DNA of 64,000 bases from Ulva prolifera (lineage: Eukaryota > Chlorophyta > Ulvophyceae > Ulvales > Ulvaceae). Positions 24,101 to 36,838 of the stretch are shown piece after piece. How positions within the stretch are numbered: position 1 is the first letter of the stretch; each line of letters starts with the position of its first letter. Both the position numbers and the translations under genes were made by a program. The notes beneath the pieces are model-generated. The model saw only the letters and a program-made list of their open reading frames with translations. It was not told the origin of the DNA and did not search any database. The stretch covers positions 3,849,315 to 3,913,314 of the forward strand of contig CM041199.1 in NCBI GenBank assembly GCA_023078555.1, read 5' to 3'.

Positions 24101-27100
24101 CAAAGTACACGTGATCTGATGGTGGATCCTCAGCATCACCATGCGAGCAGTCGATCACGACCGGATGTCTCGTGCTGTCCCTCGGGGGGGGGTGTGCAGG
24201 CGGTGGGGATGTGTGGCTACGGCGACGTGGTCGAGGCAGGTGTCACCGCGGGCTGCGGAAGCGAGTGTATTTATGCGTATCAAAAGGTAACGTCTCATTA
24301 CATATCCACGTCCAGAGGGGCATCGACGAGGTGCTCCGTCTCGCTCTCGACGGCAGCCACTGTATCCAGCTGTGCACGCCTCGGCCCTATCCGGATGAAA
24401 ACACGCCTCGCTGCTTCGCTCATGGTGCCCTCCTCGCCACATGGACTCGCGCACGGTCTGCGCGTCCACTGAGAGCATGAACTCCCGCAACGCCCAGAAA
24501 GTTTCGCCAGATCCATCTGTCGGTGGCGCACTGGGTGCCGCCGGCCCCACCTCCCTGGTACATCTCACCCCGCACAACCTATCCCACATCTCACCCCTGC
24601 TGCGCGGGATGCGTGGGTGCATCGTCCCTGCCTCAACTCAGGTCCCCGTTGTCCTTTGGACGTGGCTCTGTGACCATAACACACAAAAACAGAAAAATGA
24701 TGTTTTTAAACATGCGTGCATTCACACGTGCTCGGGAGCTGACACGGTCTCTGAGCTAGGCACCTCGACGGAGACCATGGCCGGTGCCGATCACACAGGC
24801 GGGACAGGGTAACAGGTTTACGAACGCGAGCGCCCTCGTGCCACACATCTGTCGGGCCGGCATCCCTGCGCATCAGTGATTTTTTTTTTGCTTGAGAGTG
24901 TATAGCTCAGTAAGCCATAGGAGGTCGCAATTATTAATTAAAGCATGGCTGGATAACCCATGAGTTGGCCCGACCTGAAATATTACTATTGCTTTGTCTG
25001 GCTTTAGGAGCACGACCAGCCATTGCTATCAACCGAACAGCTGCTCTCGGAACACGAATCTGTCAGGTGCTAAGCGATGGCTGTCGCTTTGAATTAATCT
25101 AGCGATCGCTTAGCAAGCCATGAGAAAGTGTATGAAATATTTTTTCGCTCGCTTCGCTCGCCATGCCGGGGGTGTCAGAATTCCGAATGATGGCTTAAGC
25201 CAGACTTCAATTATTAATTTCATGGCTTATAAGCGATTTATAGCTGAATATGTTAATACTGCTGCGCATGCTTGCCCTTTTGAAAACTCATGTGGCATGC
25301 CAACACCGCAATGCTTTGTACAATTGTTGTATGGCGATTGAACCCGGAATCTTGTTCCTGACAGCGACACACCGCCCGAACTCCGTTTTCTGTGACCTGC
25401 CGTGGACCATGTACACTTGCTTCTCAACCAGTTCTCAGGGATCGTTGAGCGTCAACCGCCACACCCGACACCACCGGCATGCGTGTGGCTACAGGTGTCG
25501 CATGGACGGCGGCCTTCCGGCGGCCCGCCGCCTTCCTGCGGTACACCCTCGGCAGCTCCGGCAGCGTCGGCAAGACGTTCGCGGCGGTCGTGGACGCGGC
25601 GGTGACGCGGCGGGACGTGCGCTCGCTCATCACGATGATCACCGAGGGCACCTGCTCAGCACCCCCTGAGGAGATTGACGCCGCGTACATGTTGCGGGCG
25701 TTTGATGAGATGTGGGCGCCCGGGACTCAGCTGCAGTACCCTCAGGTGTGTCCTGTGCTGACATGGCATTTGTATGTAGTTACAAACGACAGAGGCCGGG
25801 CATGCAGCCGGTTCCCGGAATCCACTCGCAAATCCATTCACTCATTCATGGCACTAGGCCGGGCACGAGCGCGTACCACAGCCCCTCCGGTATCTTTATG
25901 TATGTATGCCTGAGTACATAGCCGTATCCATGCCATTTGGACATTGACAACTCTGAAAGCCGGGACCGGATTGTATATCGAGGACTCGGGCGATCGCACG
26001 GTAGAGCACCATAACATACTGCCAAGCATTGCAATCATCAGCATTGATCCACACGAGCACGACAACCCAGTCAACCTGCACAGACATACACGGCCGCCAG
26101 GAAGACCGCCTGAGATGTCTGCCCTTGAACAGATGAGTGGTATCGTTGTCACTCCTCACCTGCAGATGCGGCAGGTGCATCTTCACCTGCCTGTTTGGCG
26201 AGCCCTGCCTGTTAGGCGAGCCCTGCCTGTTTGGCGAATCGTGCCTGTTTGGCGAGCCCTGCGTGGCTGTGGCTGGCACTGTTGCTATGTGCAGTCGCAG
26301 GTCAACATGTTGTTCAGCTGTACACTTGAGCGAGTCCAGAAGGTCACCGGACAGCGAGTGCACGCCGGACGCGTGGATGTCGCGATGCTATCCCTTTTTA
26401 TTCGGGCGTGCACGGTGGCTGCCTGCAAGCTGGAAGTCGTTCTGACGCCCAGTCGTGTCTCTGGTTGTGTTGCGGCGGAGGTTGTGGCATTGACATCCTT
26501 GACTCCGAAGCGTCCTTGGGCTGCGTTCTGCACCGGCCCCGTCATTCTTCCTCAGCCGTCCCGCCGAGGTGGCTACCCCGCAGCCTGTCATGTGTGGCTA
26601 CGGCGTACGCATGATGCCATTCGATGCCCTTGCACACTTCTGTGTCCATGTTCTCATTTCTGTGGGTATTGCATGGTGGCGTAGGGCCGGTGGCAGGCGG
26701 AAGCGGTGCCGAGTTGATGGAGCCAGGGACCTAGAAGGTGACTGAAGCAGCAGGAGCTGTGCTTCAGCTGTTCAGCGGGCGTGTACACATGGCAACACAT
26801 GCCGTGATATGCCACTTGTGGCATGGCCTGGGTCTCGTGTGTGAGATAGAAGGACAGCATCAGAGAGGCCGGTGGCACCGCCAGGGCAACGCACAGGCAC
26901 GCCAACACCACCCATCACAGCGGACGCAGATCCACCCCGAACCCATTCTCGTGTGTATGTCCGTGGAGCCGACCGTCTCGGCTCGCACCGGCACGCCGTC
27001 TTCGCACCGCGTGTAGAGGCTGACATGTCAGGCCTCGACCTGCTGAGGTTAGCTTCCTACCGATACAACGGGAGTTGTGCACTGTGGGCTGAACGTAGTG

Positions 27101-30100
27101 GACTAGCGCTATGATGAACTGTGTCATAATCAAAGATCTTGTACACTGTCGGACTTCGGACAGTTTGTAAACGCAACAAGACAGTATCGATCCTCTGCTC
27201 CGCGCATATGCCCTCACGCTGGCACCTCTGCCCAGGAGCGCCCGGCTGCATTGCCTCTCCAGCTGCAGCTGCGGCCCACTGCTCGAAGGCGTCGATTCAG
27301 AATAAATACTTTTGCTGTGTGGCTCTTTGGCTGTTCACGCTTCCGAAACACACCTAGGCGTAGTGCACATAAGCTCCTTGGAGCAGAGCACCAGCGGCCG
27401 CGTGCACAGGGGGTGGTGTTGTTGGTGCGCTTGTGCCATGCATACGACTGCTGCTCCAGGCCACCTCGTGCGAGGTGGCCTTCATGGTGGTGTGTATGTT
27501 CCTGGTGGCCTCTCCTGGGGGGCGGAGACGGATGGCACCTGCGCCACCTTTGCATGCGCGGGGTGCTTGTTCTCGTGCGGCTGCATTTACAGCCTATCGC
27601 ACCCGACTGCTGCAGGAGTTCATGCATGAGCGCACTGCCTGTCAGCGCCGCGGGAGCCGCGCGCTCGCGTGGTGCCGCCACGCACGCCAGAGCGTCGCTG
27701 ACTCATGGGCCGCATGCATGTGCAGACGGGCAGCCAAGCGATTGTGGACACGCTCATCGCCGGCATGCACAAGTTCGGCGGCCGCCTGGCCCTCGGCTTC
27801 CATGTCACCAGCATCCTCTCAGACTCCTCTGCTTCCCTCGACGACGCCGCCTCCACCGCAACACCCGCCGCCACCTCCACCGCCGTCCCGAGCCGCGAGC
27901 CAGCCGTTGCAGCTGCAGCGGGGGCCACGGGCGCGACAGCATCCTCGGCGGTGCGGAGTGTGGCTACAGGTGCAATCGCAAGTGGCGACAATGGCAGCTC
28001 GGCGTTCGGGTGGCCGACGGGGCTCGGGGTCGGCGACGGCGCCAAGGCGGGCGGGATCGAGCTGCGTGCTGCGGACGGCAGCGTGCACAGCGTGCGTGCG
28101 CGGCAGGCGGTGATCTGCAACGCGTCGGTATGGGACACGGTCGGGCTGCTCGACGCGGGGGGGCTGCGAGGGGGGGTCCGGGGGCGGTGCGCCGCCGAAG
28201 TCGCCGAGGAGGCAACCCTGCGTGCGCGCGCCGCGGCGAGCGGCAACGGCGCGGCTGGGGCCGCACCGGAGTACGCGAGTACTGGGTCTGAAGGAGAAGG
28301 GTACGTCACGGACGAGGAGTTTGAGGAGTACGTGCGGGACCTCGAAATGAACGAGTCGATGATGCACCTGCACGTCGGCTTCACAGCGCGCGATGGTGCG
28401 GCCTCCACACGCAGAGAGAAGTTCTTTGCGGCTGCAGCAGAAAACACGGCGCTGTCCCGGGCTCCATGTCTGTTTGCAAGTGCATGTGGCGGACGACCCT
28501 TGTGCAAGGGTCGAGGCTCAGGGGATGCAGTTCATCGCAGATGTTTTGCACGTTGACCTGCGCGACACGGTTCGCGGCAGCTTGTACCCTGTCTCCTGGT
28601 GTCCTCCGTTACTACTGCATCAGCAATCTAGTCCCCACAGCCTCGCAGCACTCATCGTGCACAGAATTCTGCGCCAAAAGGGTTGTTTACCTGGGCTGCT
28701 CCCGTGCCATGCAGGCACGCATCACGTGCAGAATCCCGTTGTCGTCGTCTCCAGAGGGGCTCCAGACATGACCAAGACGGCACCTGTTCCATCAATTTGG
28801 ACCTACAGACCAGCCCCCATTTCGGCGTCTCATGACGTTGCCCCATCGGTCCCTTACATATCCCCGCTAGCGCACCTTTTTTGAAGTCAAGTTGCAGTTA
28901 GTGCCGGGGCCACCAAATCACCTATGAACGAGTCGACTCGCCACTGCCATGCAGGGGAAGACCTGCCATTCCATACGTACTTCCTGGAGAGCTCACACAC
29001 CGGCCGCAATGGCTGGCCGACGATCGTAATCCCCAGCACCGCCGCCGCCGGCCTTGCCGCCCCCGGCCACCACGTCCTGCACGCCACCATGAGCGAACCC
29101 TACGCGCCGTGGGAGGGCCTGTCGCGCACGTCGGCGGAGTACCGGCGGCTGAAGGAGGAGCGCGCCGCCGTGCTCTGGGCCTTTGTGCGCCAGGTGTGTG
29201 TCCTTCTGCAGTCACATGGGCCAGCGCTGCTGTGCTGTGGTGCGGGAGGTGTGTGTCCACCTGGGGCGTGATGGCACAGCGCGGCCTAACATCATGGCGC
29301 AAGCGGGCCCAGGGTGATAGCAGTCCCCTCACTCTCCATCCACACAGACGCAGGTGCCGCACCAGGGCCTCGGGGAGTCTTTGTGACCACTCGTGAGGGC
29401 CTGGTCGAGCACCTGCTGCCACGTCACCGAGGGGGCGGCCATTGAGGAGCCCCCGGGAGTGCTGCGTGCTGCGCTGCCGTGCTGTGGTGCGGGACATATG
29501 GGAGCTTTGCGGTGCGGCATGCATGGTGGGGGCGCCGAGGCGTGGCTGGGTGCTGCACGCGTCTGCTTGACGCAGTATGCTCCCGTACCCTAATGCCTCT
29601 TCCATGTCATTGCACCTGTCAGTCATCTGTCACAGGGAGACGTCGCCGAGGCACTGGTCTTATGCGACACGTCTGATTTCGTGCGACTCCAGGTAGTTGA
29701 GCCCAAGCGGCGCCTCCGCCATATGCGCAGCCGCACGGCACGGACGGCTTGCCAGTCATGCTTCTACGGCATGCATACACGCATGGACTAGAGGTGGCTT
29801 GATGTGTGGATATGCCGGATACAAACCCGGATGGGCGACACACGCATGCGCTCCACGCAAGTGTATGGCATAGCTGCTGCGTGCAGCGTAGGCCTACACT
29901 GCCAGTTCGTGCACAGGCATCGCTGCAAGGAACGTCAAAAGGATAGCAGTGACGGCCGACCAGCTGAGCTCTGTGCATGATGCACTTTGACGCAATTCTG
30001 GAGGTTGGAAATTCCAGCCGGTCGCCTACACCGTTGCCATGGCCCATGGGCGGCTTGTTCACTGCCATCTCGATCAACAGCTTGAACCTACCATGCTGAT

Positions 30101-31342
30101 GCGCTGTGCTGCGTGCTGCGACCCGATTGCCGTCACCTTCACGCTGCCACGCCATCACATACACCCTATCTCACATGTGCAGCTCGCGGGTCGGCACGCA
30201 TCACAGTGATGCATTACAGTGATGCTGGGCGGCTGCTTGGTGTTCATGCGATGCCGGCTGTGGCGTGTGGCGTCCGCAGTGCTGTCTGCTTGTTCCAGCT
30301 CTCACGCTGCTTGTTCCAGTTCTCACGCTGCGCGCCGTCCCTGCGGTGCTTCCGGCCTCCTCGGCTGCGCCCTTGTAGACTGCACCCCATCGCGCTGCAG
30401 GGTGGTGAGTGCTACGCAGGGTTGGCTCTGTTGTGGGCGCATGGTACAGGACAGGTGTTGGGTGTGGGGGCCTCCAGCATTCGGGGGAGCGGGCGGCAGC
30501 CGGGCGCTCTGGTTGCGCCGCCTCGGGCGTGCTGGCCGTGTCGGTCTGGGCATACGCATTCGCGGATGCGCGAGTCCGTACGCCCAGAAATTCGCGGATG
30601 GAGGGGGGGGGGGGGGAGCTGTGGGTGTCGGCGGGTGCGTGTGTGTTGGTTGGTACGTGGCTGCGAGTGCGCGCCTTGGGCTTGGACATGTGGCGGCCCT
30701 GCTGTACGTGAGCACCATTGGCATGCATTTATGTGCTTGCATACGCTGTGTGTTTTACTTTTCCTGGGTGGCTTTTTCCTTTTCTGTTGTCCTTGCGGTG
30801 CTGCCTGCCGCCCCGATCTTGTCCTTGCAATGCACATCTTTTCGCCTGGCACAGCGCACGCAGCTGCGCTTCGCCGAGTGCCACAGCACCAGCACCATCG
30901 ACTGCTGGGCTGCATGCATGTCGACGCCGCTGCCGCACAAACCCCGCTCCGCTCACCGCGGCGTTCCGAAGCCACCGCCGTCTGCCGTGTTTATCAGTAC
31001 AGCACCTAAATTGGCGCATTGCAGAGTGAGGTAACAGGCGAGCGGCTGCTGCAGATCATTCCGGACATCGACGACCGCGTCGTCGTGAGCGCCGTCGGCA
31101 CCCCGGCCACGCACGCCCGCTTCCTGCGGCGCGCCCGCGGTGCCTACGGCCCCGCCAACCTCCTCACCATGTCCGGCGCGCTGCCGCAGGCCGTCAAGCC
31201 GCTCGCCAACGTCTTCTGCTGCGGTGACTCGGTCTTCCCCGGCGCCGGCACGCCCGCCGTCGCGGCCAACGGCATGTGGGTCGCCAATACCCTCGTGCCC
31301 GTCGGCACGCACTCCAAGATGCTCGACGACATCGGCGTGTAA
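21171..31342 (+). CDS. Carotenoid isomerase-like FAD-dependent oxidoreductase
   Basis: Flavin-binding amine-oxidase/phytoene-desaturase superfamily, in the prolycopene isomerase (CRTISO) branch. It is closest in motif layout to the plant CRTISO-like protein At1g57770. Six exons: 21171-21397, 21598-22025, 25495-25745, 27726-28395, 28955-29193 and 31025-31342. They total 2133 coding bases (710 residues) and every join keeps frame. Residues 1-40 are rich in Ser, Arg and Ala with few acidic residues, like a plastid transit peptide. VVVIGSGVGGLSCAAMLAR holds the FAD-binding GxGxxG at 62-67. GSQAIVDTLIAGMHKFGGRL and the C-terminal CCGDSVFPGAGTPAVAANG (about 671-689) are diagnostic. Exon 4 carries two Ala/Ser/Gly-rich insertions absent from typical homologues. 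The first residue used is the first ATG after an upstream stop. CRTISO itself, a related desaturase or retinol saturase are alternatives, so the exact substrate is unknown. Confidence 0.88.
22537..22571 (-). repeat. Dispersed repeat R1, copy 2
   Basis: Reverse-oriented, diverged copy (GTGCTCCCTGCCTCCTTGTA...) inside the 3.5 kb second intron of the oxidoreductase gene. Confidence 0.45.
23065..23104 (+). repeat. Dispersed repeat R1, copy 3
   Basis: Well-preserved copy containing AAAGGACAAAGCC and AAGGCAGGTAGCACCG, in the second intron of the oxidoreductase gene. Confidence 0.65.
23248..23273 (+). repeat. Exact 26-base repeat R3, copy 1
   Basis: Begins CTCAGTAAATTCAG and ends TTACTTTACT. It is identical to 52814-52839 about 29 kb away, and AT-rich against GC-rich surroundings. 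Confidence 0.7.
24879..25265. other. AT-rich island, candidate plastid DNA insertion
   Basis: About 390 bases with composition unlike the rest of the window. It has aattattaattaaag and aattattaatttcatgg blocks and several copies of a catggctta/taagccat type motif on both strands. It also has a cgctcgcttcgctcgcc element of the kind common in intergenic repeats of green-algal chloroplast genomes. It lies in the second intron of the oxidoreductase gene. No plastid gene is identifiable, so an AT-rich mobile element is an alternative. Confidence 0.4.
26188..26259. repeat. 18-base minisatellite, four units
   Basis: Four consecutive units of tgcctgtttggcgagccc with a few substitutions, in the third intron of the oxidoreductase gene. 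A multiple of three makes it look coding in two frames, but no splice pattern supports that. Confidence 0.85.
26842..26880 (+). repeat. Dispersed repeat R1, copy 4
   Basis: Copy with GAAGGACAGC and GAGAGGCCGGTGGCACCG, in the third intron of the oxidoreductase gene. Confidence 0.5.
30344..30380 (-). repeat. Dispersed repeat R1, copy 5
   Basis: Reverse-oriented diverged copy (CGGTGCTTCCGGCCTCCTCG... CCCTTGTA) in the last, 1.8 kb intron of the oxidoreductase gene. Confidence 0.4.
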
Positions 31343-34300
31343 GTGTGTGCAGACACGCATGGGGGGCATGCGTGCACACTTGCGGCGCGCCCTCCGAGAT
31401 GCACTCCGAGATGCGCGATGGCGCCGTGGTGCGTGGCCGCCTGTGTGAACGCCCGGGTGCCCGTGTGCGAGCCCAGTGGCACCGCCGTGCAAGCTCTGCG
31501 CTACCCGTGTGCGAGCACAGCTAGATGCTGCGAGCGCGAAGGGGCACGGTTGAGTGAGCACAGGGATAGCGACGTTGTGGCCAAACATGCTGCGATGCAT
31601 GGGTAGCATGTGTGTGTGTACATGTAGCTTGGCTGCATGTATGCCGCATGTGTGCGACGTGGTTGACACGTGTGCGTTTCATGAGTTCTTTTCTTCTTTG
31701 TGTGCATGTGGAAGAGTGGGGAGGGTGCCGCTCGCCTGTTTGGTGTATGATTCCGACGAATGCCTGTGCCGTCCAGGGCAGGGTGTCAATGCAAGCAAGC
31801 CACCCCATGTGCAACGGATCGTAAGTGTATACGGTTTCCGTAGGTAGCTCTGTCCACACCTATTCCTTGTAAGCAGAACAACAAAAATCGATCAGGCGAC
31901 ACCACAGCCGGTGTGCCTTCTGGCCACTGTCCCAGTGTGATGGGGCTGCTACAACATTCTGCAAGACCGTGCACAGCATGGCGAGAGGGCCTCAAGAGCG
32001 CGCACTGGTGTACCCGCCCTACGAGCTCATGCTGTGATCTGTGCATTATGTCCGAGAATCTTGAGATGAACAATTACAGCAGACACAAGCAGATGTTGAC
32101 GTGCAACACCATTGATCTCTCATGTCACACTATCCTTTTAATAAGACGAGGTGATACTCTGTCCACAAGCCTCATGTGTGGTCACCACTGTCACTTGACA
32201 TAGTGCAACAACACATATCATTCTCTATGTGTTGAACGACACACCTGCAGCCTATCAAAGATCTAGCAGATTGCATGAGGTACATCTCTGATGCAGCAGG
32301 TGTGGACGTGCCGGGTGCGGGTATAGTGTTGATGCAGTGTGCTCTGAAGGGAGGCGCGGGATGAAGGAGTCACCTTGTTGGCAGCAGATTGTGCTTTACG
32401 CTGCTTGCTGGTTTCGCAGTTCTGTCCACCTTGCCACTGTTCACTCTTGTAACACCTTGTTGGTGGCAGGTTTGGTGCACCAGCATTCGTGCTGACACCA
32501 GGTGGGCCCTTGGCAGCTTATTCCTGAGGCAACACGTGTGTAGGTACAGGTTTGCGTGTGTCAACGTGGAAAGGTGTCAGCGCCACCGAAAATCCTGCTT
32601 AGCATGCTCAACTGCTGTAAGCTGCTGTGTGTGGTGTGCGATTGCACTCTGGGACGCGAGGCAGGATTCATTTGGTCACACTCTGTGAGACACCTGCCTA
32701 CGTATACGGGTGCGTGGCCGAGAACAAACACGATAAAGCGAATTTCTGATTATTTGTGTCCAGTACGTACACACACTTGCACCGCTGTTCAAAGGCTGTC
32801 CACATGCTGATCGACCGTTCTGCAGCTTGCATGAAAGAGACGTCGTGGTACTCCTCCCAGTCGTGCTGCAGTGAAGTAAGCCTTCATGCCTGACATCTGC
32901 ATGCGAGTCGATTGACAGTATCTCGATGACAGAATGTCCGGACGGGACATTTACCTTTTGGACAATACTGTCGTGGCTGACAGTGTAGCGAATTTGTGGC
33001 CTGGGCAGATGGCACTGATGAATTGAATTATCAACGTCTTCCATGACGGTTGCAAGTGCACCGTTGCAACACCTGCCGTGTTTGTGCACTTGAGCGAGCA
33101 ATGCACTGAACATGGGCAGTGAAAGGGCAGATGGGCATGGCATAGTGCACGTACTGTGAAGATGGACAGCGCATACAGCTACCGAAGCTGCTACTGAAGC
33201 ATGGTGAGCCGGGCTATGTATCGAAAGCTTCTAAGAAAATGCCAGGAACAGTGCTCTGGGCTGCGACGTCCAAACTCGCCGAGCGGCCCGCGCGCGCCAT
33301 CTGTAGAGCGCAGGCCCCCCGAGGCGTTGACCAGATGCTGTGGAAGCAACATACCTTGTTGACAGAACCTCACGTCGGAACATGGCATCGCAGCAGCCTG
33401 CGGCGACACATAGATGGCCTGGGCTGGCCAGCGCGCCGAGCTGATGATGGGATTAATGGGCAGTACATACCGGCTACTTCAGCCATGCTGCATCCCTGAA
33501 ACGGGAGAGAGATCTACGTAATGTTTTTGCTTCGCTGGTGCACCGCTTTCATACCTACTGTACCAAATATTGTGGCCCGCGCGCTGGCCTCGGAGGGACA
33601 ATGTGTGTGCGTCGACGGAATCGCACTTCATCGGATGCTTGGACAGCGCACAGCACCTTCTAACGTACGTATCCAATACTATCCACCTAATTTTGTTTCG
33701 CTGAAGACAGCAGCACGGACCTTCGCCACAGTTACGGCCTCGCTTGCAACAACATGACTCAATGCTCTCCGGTGGCCTGTCCGCAAGTCTGCCTTGCCAA
33801 AAGGACCGGCTCTGACGAGAAACTCTCAGAATTCGGAACGTACAGACGCTGCATCGTGTGCATCCGAGTCGCTGTCATACGTTGTGAGTCAATCGGTCGT
33901 TGCCAACAAGCAAGCCTGTCATGCGCACGCGTCGGACGTTCGTGTACACATGCGCGATGCTGGGAACCTCGTACAGATGTAGTGGCCATTCTGGTGCATC
34001 CGAGGGTCGCAACGTCACTGTGTCCGCGCTGAAGCTGAGATGGTCCCAGCGGTGCATGCTGTCACCTGCTGTCAGCGGCTTCGCCTACAAGGCGGTAACG
34101 CCCAGTATTTAGTTAGACATTGCGATGTTCATTTTGGAGCCTCTCTGTCGATGGAGCTGATTGTTGCGTCGCGCGTGACAGGCTTCGCTGATCAGCACAG
34201 CGATGTCTCCTGGATACCGCAGAGCCTCGTGTCTCGGCACGCCTGTGCAGCAGGTGTGCCGTGACTCGACATCCCACTGTGCTACCAGGAGAAAGGCGAC

Positions 34301-34930
34301 GTCCCACTGTGTAGTGCATGGAGCGCCGTAGGTTGACTGTGGTCCAACAGTTCATCCAGGCTGCGTCTCCATGCGCCACGCGCCACCACACCAGCACTGG
34401 AGCAGAGTGTGGTACACTAGCTACACCTGCAACCATACTTGCCTAGCATGCAGCCAAGGCAGCCCGGAAAGTGGAGGTGTAGATTCTGCGATCGTCCTCC
34501 ACATGAAATCGAAGATCCAAATGCTTGTGTCGTGTCCAGCTCGAACGACTTCTGCTCAGCCAAGCAGGCCACCACTGTCGAGTAGCGGCAGTGTTCTCAC
34601 TGACTGCTGTGGCATCCACATCAGAGACAAACAAAAGTTCGGCATCGTTCCATGTTATCCCCAACTGATCCCCAACTACGTCTGATTAGCGTGCGAGGAG
34701 CGCCACTGGCAGCGGCACCTGCCATGCTGTGCTGTGCTGTGCCGCCCCAGCACCCGGCGACGCCTCCACAACCCCTGGCAATGCCACACTGGCATGAGGG
34801 ACACAATCGGTGGAAGCAGGTTCCTTTCTCTGCAAGCCCGTAGCACGTAGCATGCATGAGGGCGATGCATGATCTGCCGGGAGGGGAGGGGAGGCAGGGC
34901 GTATGCACTCGGCTGGTGCTGCCAGCACGG

Positions 34931-35050
34931 CGTTCACCGGCCCGCGATCGCACATCTGCTAGGGTTTGGCTGCCTTCAGCCTCATCGCTGCGTTCACCGG
35001 CCCGCGATCGCACAGCTGCTAGGGTTTGGCTGCCTTCAGCCTCATCGCTG
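34931..35050. repeat. 60-base tandem duplication
   Basis: Two adjacent units, each starting cgttcaccggcccgcgatcg, with one mismatch between them. Confidence 0.92.
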
Positions 35051-35568
35051 TGGCCGGACGACCTCCGTCAGGTCGGCGGCCCGCGATGAGTGCCACTGCC
35101 ACGCCAATCTCGCCCCGACACCAGCCCTGGGATGCGGATTCTGCCATGGCCGATCCGGCAACGGAGCCGAACGGCGGCCCAATGCTGTAGGCTGCTGCCT
35201 GCTGTAGTCATGCTGCGTGCTGCGGCCAAGTGCATCACATGCACCACGCGCATGCGACTCCATCCAGGCCGTAGTGAGGCTGCCCATTGCAAGCTGCACC
35301 CTGCGGCATGCATGCGCGCGACTGCGGCATGCATGCGCGGCTGCGGCTGTGGCTGCACACGTCGTGTCCTCCCACATAGACACCCGTGCTGACACCGGTC
35401 CTGCCATGTATGCTGCATGCTGCCCAATGGCTACGCGTGGTGTGGGTGTCACAAGTCGGTTGTGGCAGAGCCTGCAGCAACAGAGTGCCCACCACATCTT
35501 TCTGTTTTTGTGAAGGTAGTGGACTCGAGGCACTGTAGTCATCCTGGCCGTCACAAAACGTACACAAC

Positions 35569-35611
35569 GCATTGTACATGGCGCATTGTACATGGCGCGT
35601 TGTACATGGCA
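35569..35611. repeat. 14-base tandem repeat, three units
   Basis: Units of gcattgtacatggc, the last with one change. Confidence 0.8.
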
Positions 35612-35912
35612 CGGGTGGCCTGCACATGTGGTACATGTGCAGGCCAGCAGAGTGACTGCATTCAATCATAGTGAGTGCTGCACATCACTAGGGAGCTGGC
35701 CAGGCCAGCGGCTGCCTGCGATGCATAGAGCATGCTCCGCCAACACAGATCTGCTCTAGAGCACAGAGCAACAGCGGTGTGCATACCCCTGCTGCACATC
35801 CATGTGTCCGTGTGTCCTTGGGTCTGCGTACAGTTAGATTTACTTTCCTTTACAGTCACCGTCGACTGCAGTGTGCCTGCTCCTCAGCCTTGATTCGCCT
35901 TGGGCAGCATAC

Positions 35913-35969
35913 CAAGGGCTGCCAGAAACTAGACCTGTTTATTCCGAATTGATTCATGTGATCAGACCC
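35913..35969 (+). repeat. Dispersed repeat R2, copy 2
   Basis: Carries GGGCTGCCAGAAACTAGACC, then an AATTGATTCATGTGATCAG end that matches the other two copies. Confidence 0.6.
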
Positions 35970-36019
35970 GACGGCCCCAACACCGCTGCCTGAACAGCCT
36001 TGGTCTATAGCACTCACGG

Positions 36020-36175
36020 TGAGACGCTCCAGCAGCTGTTACAGAGACGCTCCAGCAGTTGCTCCAGCAGCTGCTCCAGCAGCTGTTACAGAGACGCTCC
36101 AGCAGCTGTTACAGAGACGCTCCAGCAGTTGCTGTTACAGAGACGCTCCAGCAGTTGCTCCAGCAGTTGCGCTCA
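36020..36175. repeat. CAGCAG-rich tandem array
   Basis: Alternating units of gttacagagacgctccagca and gctccagcag of unequal length. They are too irregular and lack spacers, so this is a microsatellite-derived array and not CRISPR. Confidence 0.85.
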
Positions 36176-36775
36176 CGGTGTGCAATCATGCTGAACAGTC
36201 AGCCTGGAGCACCGGGCCGGTGCCACCAGGCTGGGGGCCAGGCTTGCATGGGCGCCTCATGACTCAAGGCCTGGCCGCAGCTTCTCCGGGGCAGATAATT
36301 AACCCCAGCCTCCAAGATATCTGACACCAGCCCGAGGAAATTTTTCACACAGTCGTGTGGGGTGTGTGTTTGTCTTGGGTGTCCAGGAATTGTCTCGGTG
36401 AGGCTCATGACTGCCTTGGCAGCTGCTGCTCCACAGCTTCAATTCCCAGGGCCACATGATGTGGCACTGTGCTGTGCTGTGCCATGCGTGCTGTGCCACT
36501 CCTGTGCTGAGCCCCCACTGCTGTGCGTGCGGCACAGCACTCACTCCGCTGACGTCGGGGGTTGTGTGGGTTGTGTGTTGCGTGGACTGCGCAGCAAATT
36601 TTGGGGTGTCACCTCACAATAACAGCCCGAAGGTGACAATCACTCACGCTCCGTGGCACTCGACCCATTTGGTATACCTACACGTGGCCGGCCGAGGTGT
36701 AGCCAGAAGTGTGTGTGTGGGAAGTGTAGGCAGAAGTACAGTCGGGCCTCCCTGTGGGGCACAGCAGCCTACACA

Positions 36776-36828
36776 GCCACACACACAGCCACACACACAG
36801 CCACACACGCAGCCACACACACAGCCAC
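36776..36828. repeat. 12-base cacacacagcca repeat
   Basis: Four to five units of acacacacagcc with one g/a change. Confidence 0.85.
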
Positions 36829-36838
36829 AGAGTGGAGA

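Noticed and set aside
26188..26259. Coding repeat (GEPCLF hexapeptides)
   Set aside because: An 18-base minisatellite stays open in several frames by chance. No splice sites or homology support translation.
27251..28291. 346-residue Arg/His/Pro-rich plus-strand frame
   Set aside because: Out-of-frame shadow overlapping exon 4 of the oxidoreductase gene, with extreme composition and no motif.
36020..36175. Possible CRISPR array
   Set aside because: Units are unequal and contiguous with no unique spacers, and the DNA is eukaryotic.
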